A DNA stretch of 64,000 bases from an uncultured Flavobacteriales bacterium (GTDB lineage: Bacteria; Bacteroidota; Bacteroidia; Flavobacteriales_D; Sanyastnellaceae), in the NCBI GenBank assembly GCA_938084585.1, contig CALKFF010000009.1, forward strand, positions 1 through 64,000, given 5' to 3'. Below, in pieces: positions 48,636-57,441 of this stretch. The position numbers and the translations under genes were made by a program. The notes beneath the pieces were generated by a model that was not told where the DNA came from, made no database searches, and was given only the letters and a program-made list of their open reading frames with translations. Every line of letters begins with the position of its first letter. Position 1 is the first letter of the stretch.

Positions 48636-48709
48636 GACCTGGTAGCTCAGCTGGTTAGAGCATCTCACTTTTAATGAGAGGGTCCTGGGTTCGAGTCCCA
48701 GCCGGGTCA
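48636..48709 (+). tRNA. tRNA-Lys (TTT)
   Basis: GACCTGG...TCTCA CTTTTAA TGAGA...GGTTCGAGTCC...CCGGGTCA cloverleaf; CCA not encoded. Confidence 0.97.
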
Positions 48710-48736
48710 CAACAAAGGGGCACCAAGCCTTGCACC

Positions 48737-48820
48737 GCCCAGGTGCTGAAATTGGTAGACAGGCATGGTTGAGGGCCATGTGTCCGTTAGGGCGTGTGGG
48801 TTCGAGTCCCACCCTGGGCA
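48737..48820 (+). tRNA. tRNA-Leu (GAG)
   Basis: GCCCAGG acceptor, CATGG TTGAGGG CCATG anticodon arm, long variable arm, CCTGGGCA. Confidence 0.97.
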
Positions 48821-48825
48821 CTGAA

Positions 48826-48851
48826 GCGAGAGTCTCACTCTCGCTTTTTTT
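48826..48851 (+). terminator. Rho-independent terminator after tRNA pair
   Basis: GCGAGAGT-CTC-ACTCTCGC-TTTTTTT. Confidence 0.92.
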
Positions 48852-48894
48852 ATGCCCCCTCGTTTCCGACCTTCGGAGAACCAATCGCCGTCTC

Positions 48895-49545
48895 ATGACC
48901 TCACCCTCACCTTGGCACCACGACGTGACCTCCCGCTTTGCAGGCGTCTTTGAACCCGCATTGATGGAGGAGGTTTTGGAACACGCCCAACACATGCTGG
49001 TGCCGGAGGGGACCATGCTGATGGACGTCGGCCAGCGGATGGAAGCCATTCCATTGCTGCTGAATGGCGCCATCAAAATCATGAGGCTCGACCAAGACGG
49101 CGACGAAATCTTGCTCTACTTCTTGGAATCTGGCGACAGCTGTGCGCTGTCGATGGGCACGTACATGGGGGCGAGCAAAAGCAGCATCCGCGCCGTCACC
49201 GAGCAAGAAACCTCCTTGTTGATGGTGCCCGTGGCGGTGGGACAAGCGTGGATCAAGAAGTACACCTCGTGGTCCACGTTTGTGTTGGAGAGCTACCAAA
49301 GCCGGTTGGAGGAAATGCTCCAAGCGATCGATGCGTTGGCGTTCATGGATTTGTCGGCCCGCTTGAAACGGTACCTCTCCGACAAAGTGAAAGTGCAGGG
49401 AAACCTGACCCTACATACGACCCATCAGGACATTGCCAACGACCTGCACACGTCCCGGGTGGTGGTGTCTCGGCTGCTGAAAGGGTTTGAAAAAGAAGGG
49501 GTGCTCTCCCTGCACCGCAACGCCATCGAAATGGCCACCTTCTGA
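48895..49545 (+). CDS. Crp/Fnr-family transcriptional regulator
   Basis: cNMP-like domain ...GAIKIMRLDQDGDEILLYFLESGDSCALSM; HTH TTHQDIANDLHTSRVVVSRLLKGFEKEGVLSLHR. Confidence 0.9.
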   Translation: MTSPSPWHHDVTSRFAGVFEPALMEEVLEHAQHMLVPEGTMLMDVGQRMEAIPLLLNGAIKIMRLDQDGDEILLYFLESGDSCALSMGTYMGASKSSIRAVTEQETSLLMVPVAVGQAWIKKYTSWSTFVLESYQSRLEEMLQAIDALAFMDLSARLKRYLSDKVKVQGNLTLHTTHQDIANDLHTSRVVVSRLLKGFEKEGVLSLHRNAIEMATF

Positions 49546-49602
49546 CCACGGCGCAACCCGGGTCACACACCCGCCTTTCTCCGACCCGTACCTTGCCATC
49601 CA

Positions 49603-51339
49603 TTGATTGGCCCAGTGCGATTCCTTTCCCACATTCCCTGCCTGACTTGGTTGCGCACCTATTCCAAAGCGCAATGGAAAGGAGATTGGCCTGCCGGTCT
49701 CACGGTGGGCATCATGCTCATCCCCCAAGGCATGGCCTACGCGATGATTGCAGGACTCCCCGTGGTGTATGGCCTTTACGCGGCATTGGTACCTCAAATT
49801 GTCTACGGGATCTTCGGGACCTCGAGGCACTTGGCGGTGGGACCTGTGGCCATGGACAGCTTGTTGGTTGCCGCTGGCCTGGGCGGAATGGCCATGGTGG
49901 GGACGGAACGGTACATTGAATTGGCGCTGCTGCTCTCGGTGATGATGGGCCTCATGCAATGGGGCATGGGCATGCTCCGCATGGGCTTCATGGTCCACTT
50001 CTTGTCCAAACCCGTCATCAGCGGGTTCACAAGCGCTGCAGCCCTCTTGATTGGGCTGAACCAATTGCCCCATTTGGGTGGGGTCGCATGCGAACGGAGC
50101 AACCAAGTGCACTTGTTGTTGGCCAACCTCATGGATGCGGCATCCGGCACTCACGGACTCACGCTTGGCGTGGGCCTTGGGGCCATGCTCATGCTCAAAG
50201 TGTTGAAAGCATGGGTTCCCAAGCTGCCCGGCTCGTTGGTGGTCGTGCTGGGGAGCGTCGCTGCATCTTGGGGCGTGGGGCTCGAAGTGCTGGGCGTCCA
50301 AGTGGTGGGCCACATTCCAAAGGGCCTCCCTTCCGCAGGCCTTCCCACTTGGGGCATGAGCGACGTCAAGACCTTGTGGCCCGTGGCGTTGACCCTGGCC
50401 TTGGTGGCCTTCATGGAGGCCATCAGCGTGGCCAAGGCCGTGGAAGAACGGCACGACTACGACGTGGACGCCAACCAAGAACTCAAAGCCTTGGGCATGG
50501 CCAATGTGCTCGGGGCGTTCTTCCAAAGCTACCCCACCACTGGAGGGTTTTCCCGCACCGCGGTCACCGAGCAATCCGGCGGCCAAACGCCTGTCACCGC
50601 CTGGATTGCGGCGGCTGTGGTGGCCTTGACCTTGGTCCTGTTGACCCCCGTGTTTCACCATCTGCCCAACGCCGTCCTTGCGGCCGTGGTGCTGGTGGCC
50701 GTGGCTGGGCTCGTGGACCTGCAATTCCCGCGCAAGCTTTGGCACCAAGACAAGTGGGAGGCCGGTGTGCTTGCCATCACCTTTCTCGTCACCCTCGTGG
50801 TGAGCTTGCCCATGGGCATTGGCGTCGGGGTGACCCTCGCGTTGGCCTTGTGGATTCGGCAGATGATGACCCCTCACCACGCCGTGCTGGGCAACGTCCA
50901 CGGGGTGCACAGGAATGTGGAACGCTTCAAGGATGCGGTGGTTGTGCCTGAAGTGCTCGTGGTCCGTTACGACGGGGCGCTGACGTTCGCCAACCAAAGC
51001 CACTTCAAGCGCACCCTCCATACCTGGGTGACGCGCAAGGGGGCGCCACTTCAATTGATTGTCATTCAGGCCGACACCATTTCCCACATCGACGCGAGTG
51101 CCCGTGTGACCTTCCGAAACTTGGTCCAGGAATGGCGGGAAGCTGGCCTTCAGGTGTGCTTGGCCGGCGCCATTGGCCCTGTCCGGGACACCCTGGCTTC
51201 CGACGGTTTCTTGGACGAAGGGAACATCTCCTTTCAATTGAATGTGGACGATGCGTTGGCCGAGTTCGACCGTCCAGGCTCCGTGTCTCGTCGCAACCAA
51301 GCCATGGCCCAGCAACACTCTGCTTCGGATGAATCTTGA
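49603..51339 (+). CDS. SulP-family inorganic anion transporter with STAS domain
   Basis: WPAGLTVGIMLIPQGMAYAMIAGLPVVYGLYAALVPQIVYGIFGTSRHLAVGPVA; C-terminal STAS. TTG start 49603. Confidence 0.94.
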   Translation: MIGPVRFLSHIPCLTWLRTYSKAQWKGDWPAGLTVGIMLIPQGMAYAMIAGLPVVYGLYAALVPQIVYGIFGTSRHLAVGPVAMDSLLVAAGLGGMAMVGTERYIELALLLSVMMGLMQWGMGMLRMGFMVHFLSKPVISGFTSAAALLIGLNQLPHLGGVACERSNQVHLLLANLMDAASGTHGLTLGVGLGAMLMLKVLKAWVPKLPGSLVVVLGSVAASWGVGLEVLGVQVVGHIPKGLPSAGLPTWGMSDVKTLWPVALTLALVAFMEAISVAKAVEERHDYDVDANQELKALGMANVLGAFFQSYPTTGGFSRTAVTEQSGGQTPVTAWIAAAVVALTLVLLTPVFHHLPNAVLAAVVLVAVAGLVDLQFPRKLWHQDKWEAGVLAITFLVTLVVSLPMGIGVGVTLALALWIRQMMTPHHAVLGNVHGVHRNVERFKDAVVVPEVLVVRYDGALTFANQSHFKRTLHTWVTRKGAPLQLIVIQADTISHIDASARVTFRNLVQEWREAGLQVCLAGAIGPVRDTLASDGFLDEGNISFQLNVDDALAEFDRPGSVSRRNQAMAQQHSASDES

Positions 51340-51398
51340 GTCACTTGGGTTGCACGGCGATGTGACCCAAGTCGCCTGACTCGGTTGGACCGAGGCTG

Positions 51399-51406
51399 TA
51401 CCTTTG
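51399..51406 (+). promoter_or_regulatory. TACCTTTG -7 element, 5 nt before ATG 51412
   Basis: TACCTTTG-AGGCC-ATG. Confidence 0.6.
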
Positions 51407-51411
51407 AGGCC

Positions 51412-52824
51412 ATGGAAGTCAAACAGATTTACACGGGCTGTCTTGCCCAAGGCGCGTATTGCATCGAAAGCCAAGGGGAAATGGCCATCATTGACCCCCT
51501 TCGTGAAGTGCAGCCCTACCTCGACTTGGCTGAGGGCCGCGGCGCCCGCATTAAATACGTGCTTGAAACGCACTTCCATGCGGATTTCGTGTCCGGGCAC
51601 GTGACCCTCGCCGAGAAGACCGGCGCCCCCATTGTGTTTGGCCCCAACGCCAACCCTGGGTTCGAGGCGCACATCGCCCAAGACGGGGAACGTCTCCAAG
51701 TGGGCGCCGTGGAAATTGAAGTGCTCCACACCCCAGGGCACACGATGGAAAGCACCACATACTTGTTGCGTGACGAGCAGGGGCAACCCCACGCCATTTT
51801 CTCGGGCGACACCCTGTTTTTGGGAGATGTGGGGCGGCCTGATTTGGCGCAGAAAAGCGACCTCACCATGGAGGACCTCGCGGGACATTTGTTCGACAGC
51901 CTTCGCCACAAAATCATGACGCTCCCCGACGAGACCATTGTCTACCCTGGCCACGGCGCCGGCTCAGCGTGCGGCAAGAACATGAGCAAGGAAACCGTGG
52001 GAACCTTGGGCGACCAAAAAGCGACCAACTACGCGTTGCGCGAGGACATGACCAAAGATGAGTTCGTGAAGGAAGTCATCGACGGCCTGTTGCCCCCTCC
52101 CGGCTATTTCCCGCTGAATGTGGCGATGAACAAGGGTGGGTACGAGAGCATCGACGACGTGATGGCCCGCGGCACGCGGGCGCTGTCCCCGGAGGCGTTC
52201 GAAGCCGCGGCCAACGAAACCTCGGCAGTGGTGTTGGACGTGAGGCCCACGGCGGAGTTCATTGAAAGGCATGTCCCAAGGTCGACGTTCATCGGGCTGC
52301 AGGGCGGGTTTGCCCCATGGGTTGGCGCGGTGATTGTCGACGTGAAACAACCGATTTTGCTCATCGCCAACGACGACCAAATCGAAGAAGCCATCACCCG
52401 CCTTTCGCGTGTCGGGTTCGACAACGTCCTCGGCCACCTCGAAGGGGGCGTGGACGCGTGGGTGGCGGCAGGCAAGGAGACCGACCACATTGAAACCGTG
52501 GATGCCAAAGCGTTTGAACATGTGTTGGCCAACCATCCAGACACCTGCGTCGTGGACGTGAGAAAGGACGGCGAGTTCAGCGCCTCCCATGTGGAAGGTG
52601 CAGCGCATGCCTCCTTGGAATTTTTGGGCAACCACCTCGAACGCGTCCCCAAAGACACCCTGTTCTACATCCACTGTGCCGGGGGGTACCGGAGCGTCAT
52701 CGCACACTCCATGCTCAAAGCCCGCGGATACCACAACGGGATCGACGTCTTGGGAGGATTCAAAGCCATCGAAGCCACGTCCATCCCCACCACAGATTTT
52801 GTCTGCCCGAGCACGTTGAAGTGA
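51412..52824 (+). CDS. MBL-fold hydrolase with C-terminal rhodanese domains (persulfide dioxygenase-like)
   Basis: VLETHFHADFVSGHVTLAEKTGAPIVFGP, HTPGHTMESTTYLL, FSGDTLFLGDVGRPDL, VYPGHGAGSACGKN; C-term FYIHCAGGYRSVIAHSML. Confidence 0.92.
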   Translation: MEVKQIYTGCLAQGAYCIESQGEMAIIDPLREVQPYLDLAEGRGARIKYVLETHFHADFVSGHVTLAEKTGAPIVFGPNANPGFEAHIAQDGERLQVGAVEIEVLHTPGHTMESTTYLLRDEQGQPHAIFSGDTLFLGDVGRPDLAQKSDLTMEDLAGHLFDSLRHKIMTLPDETIVYPGHGAGSACGKNMSKETVGTLGDQKATNYALREDMTKDEFVKEVIDGLLPPPGYFPLNVAMNKGGYESIDDVMARGTRALSPEAFEAAANETSAVVLDVRPTAEFIERHVPRSTFIGLQGGFAPWVGAVIVDVKQPILLIANDDQIEEAITRLSRVGFDNVLGHLEGGVDAWVAAGKETDHIETVDAKAFEHVLANHPDTCVVDVRKDGEFSASHVEGAAHASLEFLGNHLERVPKDTLFYIHCAGGYRSVIAHSMLKARGYHNGIDVLGGFKAIEATSIPTTDFVCPSTLK

Positions 52825-52825
52825 G

Positions 52826-52854
52826 TTGACTTCAATTCCGATGCGTTACCTTTG
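52826..52854 (+). promoter_or_regulatory. Bacteroidota-type promoter TTG-N18-TACCTTTG for tRNA-Leu
   Basis: TTG 52826-52828, TACCTTTG 52847-52854; same spacing as tRNA-Lys promoter. Confidence 0.8.
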
Positions 52855-52866
52855 CGGCCTCCGCTT

Positions 52867-52948
52867 ACCCAGGTGGCGAAATTGGTAGACGCGCAGTCTT
52901 CAGGCGGCTGTGCCTTCGGGCGTGCTGGTTCGAGTCCAGTTCTGGGTA
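52867..52948 (+). tRNA. tRNA-Leu (CAG)
   Basis: ACCCAGG acceptor, CAGTC TTCAGGC GGCTG anticodon arm, GGTTCGAGTCC T-arm, TCTGGGTA. Confidence 0.96.
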
Positions 52949-52957
52949 CTTCAAAAG

Positions 52958-52984
52958 CCTCGGCGCATGCGTCGGGGTTTTTTT
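52958..52984 (+). terminator. Rho-independent terminator after tRNA-Leu
   Basis: CCTCGGCG-CATG-CGTCGGGG-TTTTTTT. Confidence 0.88.
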
Positions 52985-53040
52985 GTGCCTGAAACTGTCC
53001 GTTTTGTGGCAAGAAGCAAGGCGTCCATGCCAACGGCCCG

Positions 53041-53048
53041 TAATTTTG
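53041..53048 (+). promoter_or_regulatory. TAATTTTG -7 element, 4 nt before ATG 53053
   Basis: TAATTTTG-TGTC-ATG. Confidence 0.6.
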
Positions 53049-53052
53049 TGTC

Positions 53053-54165
53053 ATGGTTCAAGGAGACCCGTCTGCACGATTCTCAATCAACCACCCGTTG
53101 GGACAAGAAAAACGTCCTGTGGTGGTGGCCGGACCGTGCAGTGCCGAATCCAGAGAACAGGTGCTCCACACGGCCAAATCCTTGGCCGAGGGCGGGCGGG
53201 TTCAGTTCTTTCGCGCCGGACTGTGGAAGCCGCGCACCAGGCCCAACTCGTTTGAAGGTCTGGGAGAACAAGCCTTGCCATGGCTCATGGAAGCGGAGGC
53301 CACGACCGGCCTCAGGGCCATCACGGAGGTCGCGACCCCTGAGCACGTGGAGAAGGTGCTCAACGCAGGCATGTCCGCCGTCTGGATTGGGGCGCGCACC
53401 ACGGTGAGCCCCTTTGCCGTCCAAGCCATCGCGGAAGCGTTGGAAGGCACGGACCTCTTGGTCATGGTCAAGAACCCCATGCACGCCGATTTGAAATTGT
53501 GGATTGGGGCGCTGGAACGCGTCGCCTCGTGCACACGCGGCCAAGTCTGTGGTTTGCACCGGGGCTTTTCGAGCTACGGCAGCTCTGAATTCCGCAATGC
53601 GCCCATGTGGGAGATTCCAATCGCGCTGCGGTCAGAGATGCCAGAAGTCCCGCTGTTCTGCGACCCTTCCCACATTTCTGGCAAAGCGGAACACTTGCAG
53701 GACGTGGCCCAACGCGCCATGAATCTTGGCATGGAAGGGCTGATGATTGAAAGCCACCCCTCCCCTGCGCAAGCGCTGAGCGACGCCGAGCAACAAATCA
53801 CCCCCGACGCCCTGGACCGGTTGCTCGCCCAACTGGACGTGCCGGTCCAACACGTTGTCAACGACGACGCCCAAGAATCCCTGGACGCCCTGAGGCTTCA
53901 AATCGACAGTGTGGACGAGCAATTGTTGCACATGCTCGACAAGCGCATGACACTCGCCCGTGAGATCGGGGCGTTGAAACATCGGAACAAGTGGTCTCTT
54001 CTGAGCGTAGCGCGCTGGCGAGACATTGTGAAGAGCCGCCTGGATTGGGCCAGTCAAATGGGATTGAACCACGACTTCCTGTCCAAGATTTTGGCGTCCG
54101 TCCACGAAGAAAGCATCCGGGTGCAAGGCGACGAGGCCGACAAGGAGCGCTCGAAGCAAGCGTGA
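53053..54165 (+). CDS. Bifunctional 3-deoxy-7-phosphoheptulonate synthase / chorismate mutase
   Basis: VVVAGPCSAESREQVLHTAKSL, FRAGLWKPRTRPNSFEG, PLFCDPSHISGK; C-term LDALRLQIDSVDEQLLHMLDKRMTLAREIGALK chorismate mutase. Confidence 0.93.
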   Translation: MVQGDPSARFSINHPLGQEKRPVVVAGPCSAESREQVLHTAKSLAEGGRVQFFRAGLWKPRTRPNSFEGLGEQALPWLMEAEATTGLRAITEVATPEHVEKVLNAGMSAVWIGARTTVSPFAVQAIAEALEGTDLLVMVKNPMHADLKLWIGALERVASCTRGQVCGLHRGFSSYGSSEFRNAPMWEIPIALRSEMPEVPLFCDPSHISGKAEHLQDVAQRAMNLGMEGLMIESHPSPAQALSDAEQQITPDALDRLLAQLDVPVQHVVNDDAQESLDALRLQIDSVDEQLLHMLDKRMTLAREIGALKHRNKWSLLSVARWRDIVKSRLDWASQMGLNHDFLSKILASVHEESIRVQGDEADKERSKQA

Positions 54166-54273
54166 CGATTTTTTTTTGCCTGGGGTGCAACCTTTTGCAA
54201 CCTGGCCCGGTATAGGGACTCGGTTTTGGTTAATGCGCTGGCGACGGCGCAATGAATCAGGCGATTTGGTTTG

Positions 54274-54308
54274 AAAGGGACGCTCAAACGTGAGGGTCCC
54301 TTTTTTTC
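54274..54308 (+). terminator. Rho-independent terminator
   Basis: AAAGGGACgCTCAaacgTGAGgGTCCCTTTTTTT. Confidence 0.8.
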
Positions 54309-54690
54309 ATGCCCGTGTTTTCGTGAACATCGAAATCCAGATGGAACGGCTCAACCTGTAGATCACAGGCATCAACACCAACAGAAGCGTGCAGCCTGTC
54401 GTCAAGTAGGTGCCTGGATGGGTGAACATCCCAAATTCCATCCACCCCCACGTATCAAACGCCATCATCGCCACAAGCACCGCCACCCAAAGGGCCACAG
54501 TCAAGGCATAACTGACGTACGCCGCCCCGAAATAAAAGCCCGGCTCACGCTCGAAATCCTCTCCACACGCCGCGCACGCTTTGTGCATGAGGGCGGTGCT
54601 GCGAAGTTTGTAGGCGTTGGACTCCACAAACAAATGGGTCTGCCCACACTGGGGACAGCGGTTTCGAAGCATCCAAGTCAATCGAGGCAT
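54307..54690 (-). CDS. DUF983-family membrane protein
   Basis: NRCPQCGQTHLF...CAACGEDFEREPGFYFGAAYVSYALTVALWVAV. Confidence 0.85.
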   Translation of the reverse strand: MPRLTWMLRNRCPQCGQTHLFVESNAYKLRSTALMHKACAACGEDFEREPGFYFGAAYVSYALTVALWVAVLVAMMAFDTWGWMEFGMFTHPGTYLTTGCTLLLVLMPVIYRLSRSIWISMFTKTRA

Positions 54691-54748
54691 GGACAAATGT
54701 GGCCCAATTTTGACAAGACAGTGCAACCGAGGTGGCAGAGGCCCGCGC

Positions 54749-55633
54749 TCAGCGCCGGAGCAACTTGTAATTGGCGTAGTTGGGATTGATGCCCACCTTT
54801 TTGGCCAACGACTTCAGGCGCTCTTTCCACGTCCACCGATTCTGAGATGGGTCGAACGAGAACGTCCAATTCATGGCGCCGACCCTGCGCTGCATCACCT
54901 GAGGATGTGGTCCCTCGAACCTGTGGAGCGAACGAATGTGATCTTCGTACGCGAACGATTCCGGACCCACCACGTGCGTTTCCACCCATTCGTCGTCGTG
55001 CCAGAGCTTGTTGAATTGCACCCGCTTGTCTTGCATCACCTGCGGCGGCTTCACCCATCCGTAGTGATGCACCGTAGCGTCCACGGGCAAGACCCGGAGG
55101 GGCTCGTTGTCTCGGATGCGAAACCCCTGGGCATCACGGAACGACTTCACCGAGGACCCCGCGCGGACCACACGCACCTCATGGGCGTACCAGCGGTCCG
55201 ACGCCCCCACATAATCGTACGACCCATAGAAATGCTTGTACTTGAACAACAGGCCGTCCACATCACGCCGAAGGAAATGACGCTCCATCGCTTCACGGAT
55301 GGCAGGCAGGTCTTGCTCGTGCAACACCTCGTCGCCTTGGATGTACACCGCCCAGTCGGCCTCAGGTGAGATGTGCGCGTACGCCTTGTCCGTCTCCACA
55401 GCCAGCACCCGCCCCCCTTCACGCAAGGAATGGTCCCACACGGTGTCCACGATTCGAACCTTGTCCGAGCCGATGCTTTCAATCAATTCGCGTGTCCCGT
55501 CTTGGGCGTCGCCGACCGCCACCACAACCTCGTCGCAAAGCGGCATGATGCTTCGGATGGCCTCGACGATGGGGTAATCGAACCTGACCGCATTGTTGAT
55601 GAACGTGAATCCAGACACAAACATGGCGCTCAC
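54749..55633 (-). CDS. Glycosyltransferase family 2-like protein
   Basis: FVSGFTFINNAVRFDYPIVEAIRSIMPLCDEVVVAVGDAQDGTRELI; VYIQGDEVLHE. Confidence 0.85.
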   Translation of the reverse strand: MSAMFVSGFTFINNAVRFDYPIVEAIRSIMPLCDEVVVAVGDAQDGTRELIESIGSDKVRIVDTVWDHSLREGGRVLAVETDKAYAHISPEADWAVYIQGDEVLHEQDLPAIREAMERHFLRRDVDGLLFKYKHFYGSYDYVGASDRWYAHEVRVVRAGSSVKSFRDAQGFRIRDNEPLRVLPVDATVHHYGWVKPPQVMQDKRVQFNKLWHDDEWVETHVVGPESFAYEDHIRSLHRFEGPHPQVMQRRVGAMNWTFSFDPSQNRWTWKERLKSLAKKVGINPNYANYKLLRR

Positions 55634-57441
55634 CTTCCTTGCTGCAGTTGATTCAACTCGGCGTAGCGCCCGTTCAAGGCCACCAGCTCCTCGTGCGTCC
55701 CTTGCTCCACCACCTGGCCTCCTTCAAGCACGGCAATGGTGTCGGCTTCCCGGATGGTCGACATGCGGTGGGCGATGACCACCACGGTTTTTCCTTTCAC
55801 GGCTTGTTCCAGCGCTTGCTGAACCAAAGACTCTGAACTTGCGTCCAAGGCGGACGTGGCCTCGTCCAACAACAACACGTCGGCGTCGCGGTACAACGCC
55901 CTTGCCAACGCCACTCGCTGACGCTGGCCGCCGCTGAGCTTGCCTCCACTGTCCCCCACTTTGGCGTCCAATCCTTCGGGCAACGCTTCCGCAAACTCCA
56001 ACACGTGCGCCGCTTTCGCCGCACGGCGCATCCGATCCCAGTCGGGGGTGTCGTCGCCCAGCACAATGTTGTCGGCGATCGAGCCATGGAAGAGCAACGC
56101 GTCCTGGGTGACCACCGCCAACTTGGCCCGCCACGCCTGCCCGGACACCGTTCTCAGGTCGGTGTCGTCCACCCAAAGGGTGCCTTGATCTGGGTTGGCA
56201 AACTTGCTCAGCATGTGCGCGGCCGTGGTTTTTCCCGAGCCCGAAAGACCCACCAAAGCCACCACCTGACCAGCTGGAATGGTGAGATTCAGGCCATTCA
56301 AGGCAGGGGCGTCCTGTTCAGGATAACGGTACACCACATCCTCGAAGACCAGTGCCCGCTGACATGTGGGGGCTTCGGCCCCCGCCTCGCCCAAATCCGC
56401 TTCCCGAGACCACGACACCTCAAACAGCTCGTTCAACCGGTCCAGCGACGCCACGCCCTTCGACACGCGGAAGTACCCATCGGCCAAGGACCGCGCAGGC
56501 GGGATGATTTGCGAAAACACCACCAAGTAGCCGATGAACCAATCCCCAGACAACGCCGAATCCCCTGCAAGCACGAGCGAACCTCCGTAGGCCAACAGAA
56601 GCGCCATCACCGACAGCGAAATGACTTCGCTCATCGGCGACGACATGCTTTCACGACGGTGCATCCGGCGCATCGCCTTGAAATGGCCGTGGTTCCTCTC
56701 AGAAAAGGACGTTGTGAATTGCGCCTCGGCGTTGAAGGCCTTCACGATCCGCATGCCCAACAAGGATTCCTCCAGCACCGTCACCAATTGACCGAGTTCT
56801 TCTTTTCCCTTTTGGGCGTGGCGCTTGAGGCGCTTGGACCAACGGCTGATCAACGCACCCGTCACTGGCAGAAGCACAAAGGCGAACAACGTCAACTCCC
56901 AACTCAAGGCCAACAAGGTCGCCAGACTCACGAGCACCATGAGCGGCGACTTCAGCAACGCTTCCAACGAACCAATCACCGAGTGCTCCACTTCCATCAA
57001 GTCGTGGGTGAAGCGACTCATGACGTCCCCGCGTTTGGACTCCGAGAACCAGGCCATCGGCATGGACATGAGCTTGCCATAAAGGTCTTGCCTCAAATCT
57101 CGGCTGACCCCGGTACGGATGCCTGCCATGACGTAGAGAGCCGCGTATTGCACGGCATTTTTCAGAAGGGCCAGCACCACCATCGCGCCGCACAACACCG
57201 CGAGCGCCATGGACGCGCCTTCCCGCTGCACAAACCCGTCAAATCCGAGGCTGATCCAAGCCAACACCCCTTCTTGGGAATCCGCACCGGGCGCTGCCCC
57301 AAAGAGGATGCGCAAAAACGGCACCACAGACAAAAACGTGAACAACGACAGAACGGCGCTCAACGCATGGAGCACCCCCACCAACAGCACTTGGCCTCGC
57401 TGGTGACGAATCAAAGGAATCAGGGTCCAGACGGACCTCAT
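55630..57441 (-). CDS. ABC transporter permease/ATP-binding protein (MsbA/lipid exporter type)
   Basis: VALVGLSGSGKTTAAHMLSKF, LSGGQRQRVALARALYRDADVLLLDEATSALDASSE. Confidence 0.93.
   Translation of the reverse strand: MRSVWTLIPLIRHQRGQVLLVGVLHALSAVLSLFTFLSVVPFLRILFGAAPGADSQEGVLAWISLGFDGFVQREGASMALAVLCGAMVVLALLKNAVQYAALYVMAGIRTGVSRDLRQDLYGKLMSMPMAWFSESKRGDVMSRFTHDLMEVEHSVIGSLEALLKSPLMVLVSLATLLALSWELTLFAFVLLPVTGALISRWSKRLKRHAQKGKEELGQLVTVLEESLLGMRIVKAFNAEAQFTTSFSERNHGHFKAMRRMHRRESMSSPMSEVISLSVMALLLAYGGSLVLAGDSALSGDWFIGYLVVFSQIIPPARSLADGYFRVSKGVASLDRLNELFEVSWSREADLGEAGAEAPTCQRALVFEDVVYRYPEQDAPALNGLNLTIPAGQVVALVGLSGSGKTTAAHMLSKFANPDQGTLWVDDTDLRTVSGQAWRAKLAVVTQDALLFHGSIADNIVLGDDTPDWDRMRRAAKAAHVLEFAEALPEGLDAKVGDSGGKLSGGQRQRVALARALYRDADVLLLDEATSALDASSESLVQQALEQAVKGKTVVVIAHRMSTIREADTIAVLEGGQVVEQGTHEELVALNGRYAELNQLQQGR

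Noticed and set aside
48730-48894. N-terminal extension of the Crp-like ORF from 48730
   Set aside because: Would run through tRNA-Leu and its terminator; ATG at 48895 is the sensible start.
49411-51954. 847-aa minus-strand ORF
   Set aside because: Antisense of crp, SulP and MBL genes; spans several genes and intergenic gaps, low-complexity H/G/Q-rich translation.
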